A DNA stretch of 64,000 nucleotides. Origin: Streptomyces sp. NBC_00576. Lineage in GTDB: Bacteria; Actinomycetota; Actinomycetes; Streptomycetales; Streptomycetaceae. The stretch's first letter is position 1. Every line of letters starts with the position of its first letter. Both the position numbers and the translations under genes were made by a program. Shown piece by piece: positions 8,047 through 17,784 of the stretch. The notes beneath the pieces are model-generated. The model ran no database searches. It was given only the letters and a program-made list of their open reading frames with translations, and had not been told where the DNA came from. Location of the stretch: assembly GCF_036345175.1 (NCBI RefSeq), contig NZ_CP107780.1, positions 4,526,001 through 4,590,000 on the forward strand, read 5' to 3'.

Positions 8047-10569
8047 TCAGATGAAGGGCACGCGCGTGTGCCCGGTTCCGTATGAGCGTTCCTGCCCACC
8101 GGGGAGCAGGAGGGTGAGCGGCACGGGGCTGTCGACCTCGACGCCCGACGAGTCGAAGGCCATGTGCAGCAGTCCGTCGCGTGTCGGCACCGCGCCCTCG
8201 GCGCGTTCCACGACACCGTAGGCGGGGGCGACACGGGCTCGTCCGAAACCGGGTTCGGCCGGCGTGACGCCCAGGACGTACGTCATGAGGTCGCGTGCCG
8301 GAGTGGAACTCCAGCCGTGGGCCGGGGTGCCCCACCCCCAGCACTCGCCGAACGTGTCGTAACCGTCGTGCAGAAAGCGGCTCCAGCGCCGCAGGGCGCC
8401 GACCAGTTCGGGGACCCGCCCGGTGAGGGCCGCGGCGTCGTGGACCAGGTAACTGAGAAAGGGCTGGGCCCGGACGACCTGTTCCTCGGAGTCCCAGTCG
8501 ATGCGCCGCACGCCGCGCATCTCGTCGTGGATCTTCTCCGCGTCGTAGCCGCCCTCCCCACCGATCCAGGAACGGGTGACCAGCCGGCCGGGGTCCATGA
8601 TCCGGTCGATGATCCGGTGGTGACGTGCTGCGGGGGCCAGCCCGGACGCGATGGCGGCGGCGCCGGCGATCTGGGAGGCCGGGGGCTGTTGGACACCGCT
8701 CAGCAGGTGATCGACGTAGGTGCCGCGACGCTCGTCCCAGAACATTTCGTACCCCTTGCGCGCCCTTTCCCAGTGCCGTCGGGCCCAGGAGGCCTCGCCG
8801 TCGTTGCGCAGCAGGGTGCTGATCTCGGCGTACTCGCGCAGGCCGCGCGCCCACAGCGCGGTGACGATGGAGCTCGTTCCCGTGGTGAACACGCTGGACC
8901 AGTCCACGAGGTTCCATTCCGGCAGATCGCTCAGCACCCCGTCGTTGGTCCGGAACGGCAGGTACCAGGCGAGGATCCGCCGGGCGGTGGGGGCGAGTTC
9001 GGCGAGGCGGTCGCGTTCGTGCTCACCGCCGTGGCGGTAGAGGTTGTGTACGCCGTGCAGCCAGTGCAGGGACCAGTCGGGGATGGTGGTGCCGCCGCCC
9101 TGTTCGATCTCCCCGACGACGCTCATCGGCAAGATGCCGTCCGGGCGGGGCGAGTTGGCCAGGTCGAGGTAGTGCCAGGCCGGGCGCCAGTCGGTGGACG
9201 TGGCGAGCTGCACCATCTGGTGGACCACGGCGTCGCCCACCCAGGCGCGCTGCTCCCGAGTGGGGCAGTCGACGAAGGCGTCGTGCGAGGTGAGGGCGAC
9301 GGTGCGCACCCCGGCGGTGTACAGGGCGTCGAGTTCGGGGTCGCTGCTGCGGAAGTACGCCGCTCCGGCGCGCGGGTAGAGGTGTTCGCGGACGGCGATC
9401 GCGTCGATGTGGACCGGTCCGTCGGAGGTGACGAGGGCGTGCAGATAACGGAAGCCGTTCACCTCGCACGCCTCGAAGCTGTCGTCGTGGCCGCGGGCGA
9501 TGTACCGGGCACCGGTGTTGGGGGCCGAGAAGGGGTCGTTCGCGCCGGGCGCGGGGGGCGTCTCGCGGTACATGAGGTCGACCTGCGTCCCGGAGGGAGC
9601 GGTCAGGTCGAGGCGCACGAAGCCGCAGACGATCCGGCCCATGTCGACGACCACGTGGTGGGCACGGCCGGTGCCGGGAGTGAGTGTGAGGGGAAGGGAG
9701 GTGGCCACGGGGTCCGGCAGGTCCGGCGTGGACAGATACGTCCGTACATGTCCGACCGGATGAGGGTCGTCGGGTACGGCGGCGGGCGGTGACACGGCGA
9801 TGCGTACCGGGGTGACGGTGTCGCCGCCCAGCGGGCCGATCGGGCGGGGCCGCAGCGGCCCGTAGGGATCGGCGGGCGGTGTCGAGCGGGCGAGTGAGCC
9901 GAGATGGAGTGCGGGCACGATGCGTGCCTTCTGCCAGTCGGCGCCGGGCGCCCCCGACTTCCAGTCCGAGGGCAGCAGGCGGGCGTCGAGGCACTCGACG
10001 GGGATGCCGTCCATCCCCTCTGCCTCCGCGCTGTGCCAGGCACCGGGGGCCAGTACCCGCCAGGTGTCGTCCGTCACCAGCAGCCGGTCGCCGAGGTCGG
10101 CCTCGAGGACCAGGACGGCGTCCCTGCCGAGTGCGCCGTTGGCGGCGGCGGGTTGCCAGAAGGAGTTGGCCTTGCCGTAGTAGGTGACCAGGACGACCAG
10201 GGTGTTCTCGCCGGCGCGGGCGAGCGGTGCGAGGTCGAGGGTGTCGTATGCCAGGCGCCGGGGCTGCGATCGCACCGGACCTCGGCCCGCTTCCCGGCCG
10301 TTGAGGTGGACGACATAACGGGAGTCGGCGGTGATTCTGGCCGGGATGACCTCCGGCACGGCGTCGAGGGTGAACGTCGTACGGAACAGGTAGCGACCGA
10401 AGGGGCCACGGGTGTCTGGCGGCCCGAACCCCGCGGGTCCCGGCCCGTGGTCCGGGGTGTGGGGGCCGATCCAGTGTGCGCGCCAGGCCGTGTTCCGCGG
10501 GACTCCGGGGATGTGGGCCGGCGATCGATGGTCGGTTCCGGGGGGCTGGGCCGCCAGGTTGTCGATCAC
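8047..10569 (-). CDS. Alpha-L-rhamnosidase-like glycoside hydrolase (GH78)
   Basis: This 840-residue protein has the domain order of bacterial alpha-L-rhamnosidases: N-terminal beta-sandwich modules (about residues 60-400), a catalytic six-hairpin (alpha/alpha)6 barrel (about 410-740) and a C-terminal beta domain. Diagnostic active-site stretches are present: DCPTREQRAWVGDA, IPDWSLHW, EWNLVDWS and CWGWGTPAHGWS, which contain the acidic residues used by this inverting family. There is no signal peptide, so it probably acts in the cytosol on imported rhamnosides. The start is GTG at 10569 with GGAGC upstream. It lies 43 bp after the MFS gene, and the two form an uptake-plus-hydrolysis operon. 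Confidence 0.9.
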   Translation of the reverse strand: MIDNLAAQPPGTDHRSPAHIPGVPRNTAWRAHWIGPHTPDHGPGPAGFGPPDTRGPFGRYLFRTTFTLDAVPEVIPARITADSRYVVHLNGREAGRGPVRSQPRRLAYDTLDLAPLARAGENTLVVLVTYYGKANSFWQPAAANGALGRDAVLVLEADLGDRLLVTDDTWRVLAPGAWHSAEAEGMDGIPVECLDARLLPSDWKSGAPGADWQKARIVPALHLGSLARSTPPADPYGPLRPRPIGPLGGDTVTPVRIAVSPPAAVPDDPHPVGHVRTYLSTPDLPDPVATSLPLTLTPGTGRAHHVVVDMGRIVCGFVRLDLTAPSGTQVDLMYRETPPAPGANDPFSAPNTGARYIARGHDDSFEACEVNGFRYLHALVTSDGPVHIDAIAVREHLYPRAGAAYFRSSDPELDALYTAGVRTVALTSHDAFVDCPTREQRAWVGDAVVHQMVQLATSTDWRPAWHYLDLANSPRPDGILPMSVVGEIEQGGGTTIPDWSLHWLHGVHNLYRHGGEHERDRLAELAPTARRILAWYLPFRTNDGVLSDLPEWNLVDWSSVFTTGTSSIVTALWARGLREYAEISTLLRNDGEASWARRHWERARKGYEMFWDERRGTYVDHLLSGVQQPPASQIAGAAAIASGLAPAARHHRIIDRIMDPGRLVTRSWIGGEGGYDAEKIHDEMRGVRRIDWDSEEQVVRAQPFLSYLVHDAAALTGRVPELVGALRRWSRFLHDGYDTFGECWGWGTPAHGWSSTPARDLMTYVLGVTPAEPGFGRARVAPAYGVVERAEGAVPTRDGLLHMAFDSSGVEVDSPVPLTLLLPGGQERSYGTGHTRVPFI

Positions 10570-10612
10570 GAGAGAATTGCTCCGTTGGGTGCGTTGTACG
10601 AACGGAATACGG

Positions 10613-11941
10613 TCAGGCGGTGCCGGGCACGCCGACCGGGTCGGCGACGGGCGTGTCGTTCCCGGCGGGTTCCCGGTCCCACGGCGCGGTGCGCCGGGAG
10701 CGTTCGAGAGCGGGGACGGCGATCGCGCCGATCAGTCCGCTGACCACGAGGAAGACGACGAGCAGCGCGACGAGCAGTCGTGGGTTGCTGACAGCGATCG
10801 TCGGGGTGATGACGGCGAAGCCGGCGGCCAGGCCCCGGGTGATGCCATGGGTGATCCCCTGGGCCGTCCCGCGCAACAGGGTCGGGAAGAACTCCTGCGA
10901 CCACACCCTGTAGATCCCCTCGCCGGCGAACGCTCCGCCGATGCCGAAGCCGGTGCCCAGCAGGAACAACGACACCGAGGTGAATCCCATGACCAGCGGT
11001 GCCGCACAGGCGACGATCTGGACCACCGAGCCAAAGACGAAGAACGCGCGGCGGGCCCGGGAGTCCGCGACCTTGAGGAAGACGAACGCGCTCACCAGCG
11101 TGAAGGGCACGGACACCAGCCCCAGCAGCGAGGCCTGACTGAGGGAGACGTGCGCGACGTTGACGTAGAGGAAGCCCAGAAAGGCACCGATGGTGTTCGC
11201 AGTGAAGCTCCAGAAGGCGCAGTACAGGGCGGTGACCAGCAGCGGCACCAGCAGCTTCGGGTGCAGCAGGGCACGCATCGAACGCTCGTCACCGAGCGCC
11301 TCCGCCTTTCCGGGCGCGCGTGCCGCCTGCCACTCGGTGGACTCGTGCAGCGAGCGGCGCAGGAACCAGGTGACGATCGCCACCACGAGGACGTGTGCGT
11401 AGAGGATCCGGGCACCGGTCACTCCGTACGGCGCGACGACTCCGGCCATCAGGGAGACCACCACGACGCCGCCCAACCACAGCAGCGAGGTGACACTCAC
11501 CATGCGGCCCTTGAGGCCGTCGGGCGAGTTCTCGGCGATCAGGGCGAGTGACGTCGGCAGGTCGGCGCCCATGGCGAGGCCGGCGATGATCACTCCGACG
11601 TACAGCATGGGCGTGTTGACCGCGCTGAAGAGCACCGCGACGCCGACGGTGAACACCAGCAGATCGAGCGTGTAGACCCGCTTGCGACCGACGAGGTCGC
11701 CGAGTCGGCCGCCGATCGCGGCACCGATCGCGATGGTCACGGTCAGCAGTCCGGAGAGGATGCCGATCGTCAGCGGGGTGAGCCCGAAGGCGAACTGGAA
11801 CAGGACGAGGGAGACCGCCGTCGAGACGATCGTGGCAGCGTCCAGATAGGAAGCGAGACCGCCGAGTACGGCGATCTTGTACGGGCCTGGGGAGCGGTCC
11901 GCTTTGGCGGGTGTGGCTGGAATCAGAGGCTGGTGCGGCAT
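10613..11941 (-). CDS. MFS sugar-type transporter
   Basis: This 442-residue protein has about twelve hydrophobic helices and the sugar-porter loop signature GGRLGDLVGRKRVY after helix 2. A second-half SRARRAFF loop and the charged central loop between helices 6 and 7 are also present. ATG 11941 has GAGAGGTG seven bases upstream; an upstream extension has no membrane-protein character. It is a proton-coupled importer by family, likely bringing rhamnosides or a similar sugar to the GH78 enzyme encoded next. A near-perfect 18-bp palindrome about 90 bp upstream probably controls the pair. Confidence 0.9.
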   Translation of the reverse strand: MPHQPLIPATPAKADRSPGPYKIAVLGGLASYLDAATIVSTAVSLVLFQFAFGLTPLTIGILSGLLTVTIAIGAAIGGRLGDLVGRKRVYTLDLLVFTVGVAVLFSAVNTPMLYVGVIIAGLAMGADLPTSLALIAENSPDGLKGRMVSVTSLLWLGGVVVVSLMAGVVAPYGVTGARILYAHVLVVAIVTWFLRRSLHESTEWQAARAPGKAEALGDERSMRALLHPKLLVPLLVTALYCAFWSFTANTIGAFLGFLYVNVAHVSLSQASLLGLVSVPFTLVSAFVFLKVADSRARRAFFVFGSVVQIVACAAPLVMGFTSVSLFLLGTGFGIGGAFAGEGIYRVWSQEFFPTLLRGTAQGITHGITRGLAAGFAVITPTIAVSNPRLLVALLVVFLVVSGLIGAIAVPALERSRRTAPWDREPAGNDTPVADPVGVPGTA

Positions 11942-12030
11942 GGGAACACCTCTCGAAGCACCTTTGCTACGGGGATACCGGGCGGTGAACGGCATGTTTC
12001 CGCCATCGGGTGGGCACAGTAGAGCACAAG

Positions 12031-12048
12031 CTCCCAACTAGTTGGTAG
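12031..12048. promoter_or_regulatory. Palindromic operator upstream of the MFS/GH78 operon
   Basis: CTCCCAACTAGTTGGTAG is an 18-bp palindrome with one mismatched pair; its core CCAACTAGTTGG is perfect. It sits 90 bp upstream of the MFS start. The size and symmetry fit a TetR- or MarR-type repressor site; the TetR at 7399 is a candidate ligand, by inference. Confidence 0.65.
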
Positions 12049-12598
12049 GTATCGAGGCGAAGTAATTTCGTGACCTCCATCGGCACCGACTCGCCCACGT
12101 GGCCGTTGGGCGATCAAGGCAAGATCGCTGTCATGCCGATGAATCGGAGGTTGACTTCGGCACTTACATGAGAATCAGCGGCTTCCTGGCGGGCCGACGT
12201 GCTTGGCGAATGAGCTGCCGGTCTTGCGGGTGGGAGCGTCGAGAAGGCAGGCGGCGTCGCGCGAAAACCACTTCGGAGGCACCCGGGAGGGGCAGACCGC
12301 CGTGTCGCCGACGGAAGCGGCCGACCCGGAGGCGAGCTGCCTCGTCGCCGCGTTGGCCGGTACACAACCCTGTCGGCATCATGGCCCGGTTCAACTCGAC
12401 CGAGTAGGTACGGCTGCCTTCGGTCGGCACGACACCAGGCTCGACGGTCAGACCGGCCCGCCGTTGATTTCGCCGTGGCCGAAACGGCAGAGGCTCGGTA
12501 AGGCCGGTCACCGATTGACAGGATTCCTGATTGTTGTTCTCATCAATCAAGGTGCGCTCCCGGTGGCGGTCGAGCGCTCGGACCGAACGGAGACTCCC
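12049..12598. other. Intergenic stretch without a recognisable gene
   Basis: Open frames exist but show no family character or credible start, and base composition drops toward AT near 12500-12560 just before the esterase gene. It probably holds the promoter of the esterase and the upstream control region of the MFS operon. Confidence 0.5.
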
Positions 12599-13546
12599 GT
12601 GCCCCTTCTCGCCCGTCCGGCGGTAGCCGCCTTCGCGGCCAAGGCCATGCAACGTGTCGTAGCGTTGGCGAACAGCCGTGCAAGCGGGCGGGGTTCACAG
12701 GCCTCGTGGTTCGCCCGTCTGCCCGAGTACACGTGCACCAAGCGTGAGCTGACCATCCCGACCGAGGTCGGCCCCGCTCGCGCCGTGCTGTACCTGCCCG
12801 CCGACACCGAGGGCACCCCTCCCCCGCCGGTCCACGTCAACTTCCACGGCGGCGGCTACGTCATGCCGCAGATCGAGCTGGACGACGCGCTGTGCCGGTG
12901 CATAGTCGTCGAGGCAGGTGTGGCCGTGCTCAACGTGGACTACGTGGTCGCCCCGCAGCACCAGTTCCCCGCGCCGCCCCGGCAGGCGTTCGAGGTCGTC
13001 CGGTGGGTCGCCGAGCACGGGGGCGAACACGGGTGGGACGGCGAGCGGCTCTCCGTGGGCGGCCAGAGCGCGGGCGGCGCCCTCGCGACGGCGGTGGCCC
13101 GCCAGGCGCTGGAGGAGGGCGGCCCGTCGATCGCCCTCCAGGTCCTGCACTATGCGCCGCTCGACCTCGTCACCGCCGGCCGCGACAAGCGGGCCGCGAT
13201 CCCCAAGCCGGCACTGCGCCCGTGGATGGCGGACGTCTTCGACAGCGCGTACGTCCCGGATCCGAAGCAGCGGGGCGACCGTCTGGTCTCGCCCGCGCAT
13301 CCCTCGGACACCGCCGACCTCAAGGGCATCGCGCCGGCCTTCGTCGTCACCGCCGAGTACGACCTCCTCAAGGCCGAGGGCGTGGCCTACGCCGACCGGC
13401 TCCGCAGGGCCGGATCGCTGGTCGGCCATCACGACGTCACCGGCGCCGACCACGGTTACGACGCCCAGGACGAGGCCAGGGCGCGCGAGGTGTACCCGTT
13501 GATCGCGGAGCAGGTGCGGCGGGCGTTCGGGGAGGAGACCTCGTAG
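12599..13546 (+). CDS. Alpha/beta hydrolase, hormone-sensitive-lipase-type esterase
   Basis: This 315-residue esterase belongs to the HSL (family IV) group. The oxyanion-hole motif HGGG (NFHGGGYV), the nucleophile elbow GGQSAGG (Ser157), the acid in VTAEYDLLKAEG and the His in TGADHGYD are all in the expected order and spacing. Such enzymes hydrolyse short acyl esters in the cytosol. GTG 12599 is preceded by ACGGAGA at 5-nt spacing; the long open extension upstream has no esterase similarity. It is a single gene, with a quinone-oxidoreductase remnant downstream. Confidence 0.85.
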   Translation: MPLLARPAVAAFAAKAMQRVVALANSRASGRGSQASWFARLPEYTCTKRELTIPTEVGPARAVLYLPADTEGTPPPPVHVNFHGGGYVMPQIELDDALCRCIVVEAGVAVLNVDYVVAPQHQFPAPPRQAFEVVRWVAEHGGEHGWDGERLSVGGQSAGGALATAVARQALEEGGPSIALQVLHYAPLDLVTAGRDKRAAIPKPALRPWMADVFDSAYVPDPKQRGDRLVSPAHPSDTADLKGIAPAFVVTAEYDLLKAEGVAYADRLRRAGSLVGHHDVTGADHGYDAQDEARAREVYPLIAEQVRRAFGEETS

Positions 13547-13799
13547 CCAGACGCTGGGTAGCCGCAGGAGGGGCAACATTTTTGTCAATGATCTTGGCGG
13601 CAGTTGAGCCGCGTCCGGTCCGCAGCGTGTCCCCTCAGCCGACCGGCGGTGTGCCGTGCGTGTGGAACGACTCGATGGTCTTCAGACCCCACGCCTGGCC
13701 CTTGGCGCGCTCCGCCTGGGTCCAGGTAAGCCCGCGGTCCTGTGTTTCTGGGACGCCGATCCCGGCCGCGGCATCACCGTGTATCCCATGAACGTCCGC

Positions 13800-13982
13800 A
13801 CACGCGTCACCGACACGGCGGCCATCACCCAGCTGCGCGAACAGGTCGAGTCAGGTGAACTCACCCTCCGAGTCGCGGCAACCCTGCCTGTGCACCAGGC
13901 AGCCGAGGCTCATCGGCAGCTCGAGAAGGGCGGCCTGCGGGGGCGGCTCGTCCTCGAGTTCCCGCCCGCAGCAGCCACCTGA
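13800..13982 (+). pseudogene. C-terminal remnant of a zinc-type alcohol dehydrogenase/quinone oxidoreductase
   Basis: The last 45 or so residues (LREQVESGELTLRVAATL, then EAHRQLEKGGLRGRLVLEF) match the C-terminus of medium-chain dehydrogenases. The Rossmann domain and catalytic part are absent, and the sequence 5' of about 13800 shows no similarity in frame. It is a decayed fragment. Confidence 0.65.
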
Positions 13983-14010
13983 GAATCACCGCGAGTGTCG
14001 TCGCTCGGCA

Positions 14011-14048
14011 ACGGGTGGAAAGCCCACCGAAAAGGGCTTCCCACCCGT
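14011..14048. terminator. Strong terminator hairpin
   Basis: Arms ACGGGTGGAAAGCCC and GGGCTTCCCACCCGT pair at 14 of 15 positions around an 8-nt loop. It lies downstream of the oxidoreductase remnant and insulates the protease gene that follows. Confidence 0.8.
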
Positions 14049-14247
14049 CGGCCCGGAGGTGTTTCCGGTGATGACGACACAAGTTCCGCCAGTCACTCCG
14101 CAGCCGAGCCCTGCAGCGTTTCTCTGTGCAGCTACCGTGAATGTGGGTGAATTTTAAACTTTCAAGATTTCTCGCGGTGTCAACTTCTGCGACAGTCGGG
14201 ATCAGGGGGTTAAGTCACGCCAAGTCGACCAACTGGGACCATAGTTG

Positions 14248-17200
14248 ATGCACCGTCATAGACATCCGAGAGGCGTCGCCGCGCTCTTGGCTCCTCTCCT
14301 CGCAGGATCCCTCACACTGGCCGGTACGGCGTCCGCACACGCCGCCGCCGACTCACCCGACTCCAGCCAGACGAACCGCAGTTACAGCGCGGGCACCTAC
14401 GTCGTGCAACTCTCCGATGAACCGGTCGCCACGTACGAGGGCGGACTGCCCCGCCTGAAGCAGACCGCTCCCGAATCGGGGAAGCGGTTCGATGCCGACT
14501 CCGGCGCCGTCAAGAATTACCTGCGACACCTGGACACCCGCCGTGACGACGTGCTGGACGCTGTCCCGGGCGTCAAGAAGTTGTACGACTACGACTACGC
14601 GCTCAACGGGTTTGCCGCCCGCCTCACCGGCAGGCAGGCCACGAGGCTGGCCAACACTCCCGGCGTGGTGTCGGTGACCCCCAGCAAGGGCCACCGAATC
14701 ACGCCCCCGGCCGACCGCATGGCCCCGGCCGACTCCGCACCCACCGCCCCGACAGCGACCACGATCACGAAGTCGATCACGCCGGCGACTGCCGCCGAGG
14801 GATCGGTCACAGCACCGCCACCCGACATACCCCGCTTTCTTGGCCTGTCCGGGAAGAAGGGCCTGTGGTCGAAGGCCGGCGGCCCGGAGCACGCGGGCGA
14901 AGGCATGATCATCGGGATGATCGACACCGGATTCGACCCCGAGAACCCGATGCTCGCCCCGCTTCCGGAACCGCGCCCGGACGCGGAGGTCATCGCCAAG
15001 AAGTGGCACGGCCGCTGCGTCGAGGGCGACGACAGTGCCCCCGAGGCCATGATCACCTGCAACAACAAGGTGATCGGCGCGGACTGGTTCCACGCGGGCG
15101 CACCCGGGCCCAGCGGCGCCGAGGTTCCTTCGCCCCTGGACACGGACAGCCACGGCACCCACACCGCCACCACCGCCGCCGGAAACTACGACACCCCGGC
15201 GTCGATCCCCGGCACCAACGTCAGCGGCACACTCAGCGGCGTCGCACCGGCGGCCCGGCTCGCCGTCTACAAGGCCTGCTGGGACAGGTACTGCCAGGAC
15301 GTGGACACCGCGGCGGCGATCGACCGGGCGGTGGCGGACGGCGTCGACGTCATCAGCTTCTCCATCGGCAACACGCTGAGCGATCCGACCTCCATGGCCA
15401 TGTTCAACGCGGCCAAGGCAGGAGTCTTCGTCTCCGCGGCAGCCAGCAACTCGGGTCCGAACACGGTGGAGAACACTGCCCCCTGGGTCACGACGGTGGC
15501 GGCCACGACCCATGACACGAAGTACGACTACGCGCTGGTCCTGGGTGACGGAAGCCGGTTCCCCAACAGCGGCTTCAGTACGGGAGTTCCCTCGGCCCCG
15601 CTGATCAACGCCGTCGACGCTCGCAAAGAGTCGGCGGACGCCACCGAGGCCGCGATGTGCTTCACAGGCACGCTGGACCCGGCCAAGGCGAAGGGGAAGA
15701 TCGTCGCCTGCGACCGCGGCGTCAACCTTATCGTCGACAAGGCCGACGAGGTGCGGGACGCCGGAGGTGTGGCGGTCATCGTCTCCAACACGCCGTCCAG
15801 CTCCCAGAGTTCCCTCTGGGGCGACTTCTCCGTCCCCATGTTCCCGCTGGGCCAGGAGGACGGCGCGAAGGTCAGGGCATACGCCGCGACGGAGGGCGCC
15901 GCCGCCGAACTCACCCCCTCGCAGCGCGTCCGCACACAGGCTCCCGCCGTCTCCGAGTTCTCCTCCGGCGGTCCCGACCCCTTCAGTAACGGCGACCTGC
16001 TCAAACCCGACCTCTCCGCACCGGGCAGCATGATCGCCGCGGGCACCGTGCCAGGAGGCGCCGCCGGATTCGCGGGCAGTTTCGGCTTCATGGACGGCAC
16101 GTCGATGGCGACCCCGCACATCTCGGGCCTCGCGGCGCTGCTGAAGTCCCTGCACCCCGGCTGGTCGCCGATGGAGGTCAAGTCGGCCCTGATGACGACG
16201 GCCTCGGCAACCGACAACGAGGGCAAGCCCATCGGCCGGCAGCGTCCCACAGGCCAGCAGGGTGCGGACTCGGCGACCCCGCTCGATTACGGCGCCGGCC
16301 AGGTCCGGCCGGCCCTCGCCGCCGACCCCGGCCTGGTCTACGACTCCACTTCCGCCGACTGGACGTCATACCTGTGCTCCATCGGCCAGGAGCCGACCGC
16401 GGACGACGGCACCGACGCCTGCGCCACCGCCCCGAGGACCGACCCGAGCGACCTGAACTACGCGTCGATCGCGGTCGGCGACCTGGCCGGCCACCAGACA
16501 CTTACCCGTACCGTCACCAACGTGGCCACGGCGACCGCCACCTACCAGGCGACCCTCCAGACCCCACCCGGCTACACGGCGCAGGTCACCCCGAAGCGGC
16601 TGACCCTGAGGCCGGGCGAGTCGGCAACCTACAAGGTGAAGCTCACCCGCACCGACGCCGCCTACGGCGACTGGTCGGACGGCTCCCTCACCTGGAGCGA
16701 CGCCCACAGCCACCACCGGGTCACCAGCCCGATCGCCCTGCGCGCTACCCTGCTCGCCGCACCGGACGAGGTCTCCGTCGACGGCCGGAACCCCACCACG
16801 CTCACCACCCGGGTGGGCTGGACAGGCGACCTGACCGCGAAGGCGGACATCTACACCCCGGAGAAAACTACCGGAACCCTCACCGGCACCGACACCACCG
16901 ACTTCGCGGCCGACCCGCACACGTCGGACGCGGTGGCGAAGACACAGATCCACGTCCCACAGGACGCCCCGTTCACCCGGGTAGCGACCACGGAGGCCGA
17001 CCACATGCCCGGCAGCGACCTCGACCTGTACGCGTTCGACGCCGACGGCACACTCTTCAGTGCCTCGACCAAGGCGGGGTCGGACGAACACGCCGACCTG
17101 CCGCCCGGCGACTACGACGTGTACGTCGTCCAGTCCCAACTCCCGGAGGGCTCGACGAGCCAGCAGTTCACCCTGTGGACCTGGAAGGTGGGCCAGAACA

Positions 17201-17376
17201 CCCCGGCCGTCCGCGCCGTGGTCACCCCCGCCACCCAGCAGGTCGTTGCCGGTGACCTGCGCGACCTGACGGTCACCTGGCCCGGGACCGTACCGGGTGA
17301 GCGCGATCTCGGGGTCGTCGAGTACGGCGACGGCTCCAGCACCGTGGGTCGCACGACCCTGACCTTCACGCAGTAA
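14248..17376 (+). CDS. Secreted S8 (subtilisin-like) serine protease, multidomain
   Basis: This is a 1042-residue exported protease. A signal peptide (cleavage near residues 30-33, ASAHAAA) is followed by an I9-type propeptide (about 48-150, YVVQLSDEPV to VVSVTPSKGH). The S8 catalytic domain carries Asp226 (MIDTGFD), His302 (SHGTHTA) and Ser619 (DGTSMATPH). A PA domain is inserted between His and Ser (GKIVACDRGVNLIVDKADEV), the arrangement of large cucumisin-like subtilases. An Fn3_6-like domain (about 735-835) and a C-terminal beta module follow. It should degrade extracellular protein. ATG 14248 is preferred to TTG 14245. The leader is AT-rich, and a hairpin follows the gene. Confidence 0.92.
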   Translation: MHRHRHPRGVAALLAPLLAGSLTLAGTASAHAAADSPDSSQTNRSYSAGTYVVQLSDEPVATYEGGLPRLKQTAPESGKRFDADSGAVKNYLRHLDTRRDDVLDAVPGVKKLYDYDYALNGFAARLTGRQATRLANTPGVVSVTPSKGHRITPPADRMAPADSAPTAPTATTITKSITPATAAEGSVTAPPPDIPRFLGLSGKKGLWSKAGGPEHAGEGMIIGMIDTGFDPENPMLAPLPEPRPDAEVIAKKWHGRCVEGDDSAPEAMITCNNKVIGADWFHAGAPGPSGAEVPSPLDTDSHGTHTATTAAGNYDTPASIPGTNVSGTLSGVAPAARLAVYKACWDRYCQDVDTAAAIDRAVADGVDVISFSIGNTLSDPTSMAMFNAAKAGVFVSAAASNSGPNTVENTAPWVTTVAATTHDTKYDYALVLGDGSRFPNSGFSTGVPSAPLINAVDARKESADATEAAMCFTGTLDPAKAKGKIVACDRGVNLIVDKADEVRDAGGVAVIVSNTPSSSQSSLWGDFSVPMFPLGQEDGAKVRAYAATEGAAAELTPSQRVRTQAPAVSEFSSGGPDPFSNGDLLKPDLSAPGSMIAAGTVPGGAAGFAGSFGFMDGTSMATPHISGLAALLKSLHPGWSPMEVKSALMTTASATDNEGKPIGRQRPTGQQGADSATPLDYGAGQVRPALAADPGLVYDSTSADWTSYLCSIGQEPTADDGTDACATAPRTDPSDLNYASIAVGDLAGHQTLTRTVTNVATATATYQATLQTPPGYTAQVTPKRLTLRPGESATYKVKLTRTDAAYGDWSDGSLTWSDAHSHHRVTSPIALRATLLAAPDEVSVDGRNPTTLTTRVGWTGDLTAKADIYTPEKTTGTLTGTDTTDFAADPHTSDAVAKTQIHVPQDAPFTRVATTEADHMPGSDLDLYAFDADGTLFSASTKAGSDEHADLPPGDYDVYVVQSQLPEGSTSQQFTLWTWKVGQNTPAVRAVVTPATQQVVAGDLRDLTVTWPGTVPGERDLGVVEYGDGSSTVGRTTLTFTQ

Positions 17377-17448
17377 CCGACTCCCGACGGAACTCCGCCC
17401 GCCGCCACGTACCAACAGGGCGGCGACGCGGACTACCCGACTAACTCG

Positions 17449-17482
17449 GCCGTCGGGCGGTCAGAACCGCCCGCCCGACGGC
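17449..17482 (+). terminator. Terminator of the protease gene
   Basis: Perfect 12-bp arms GCCGTCGGGCGG and CCGCCCGACGGC with a 10-nt loop lie 72 bp after the protease stop codon. Confidence 0.85.
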
Positions 17483-17784
17483 GCCGCAATACACAAGTCA
17501 GCTCTCTGGTCGAAGAAGGCATGGATACCGGCCTACAACGCCGATGACATCGAGCGGCCCGGTGCCCGGGTCGCGGAGATCACCGGCTCGCCCGCCCTGA
17601 CCCTTTCTGGCCGAAGGACATGTGGCGGATCGTCCGCGAGGAGCGAAACGCGTTCATCGCCGTTACGGACGGGCGGGAGGTCCGAGCGCCCTGTCCTGGA
17701 CGCGGCACCGGGCGTCCGGGGCGGCGCGGTCAGGCACCCGGCAAGCTCTCTCATCCGTTCATGGCGCGGTGAGCTCCGCGTTCC
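17483..17784. other. Intergenic, possible degenerate coding DNA
   Basis: Short plus-strand frames (around 17505-17590 and 17600-17690) have protein-like codon use but no continuous gene, and I recognise no family. This could be a decayed gene; nothing firmer can be said. Confidence 0.35.

Noticed and set aside
8164..9792. 542-codon plus-strand frame inside the rhamnosidase gene
   Set aside because: Shadow frame caused by high GC; the rhamnosidase motifs on the minus strand are unambiguous.
14353..16155. 600-codon minus-strand frame inside the protease gene
   Set aside because: Shadow of the S8 protease; Gly/Arg/Val-rich without any domain.
17520..17700. Possible gene fragment containing a FWPKDMWRIVREERNAF-like stretch
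   Set aside because: The frame is short and broken, with no family I can recognise, so it is noted only as possible decayed coding DNA.
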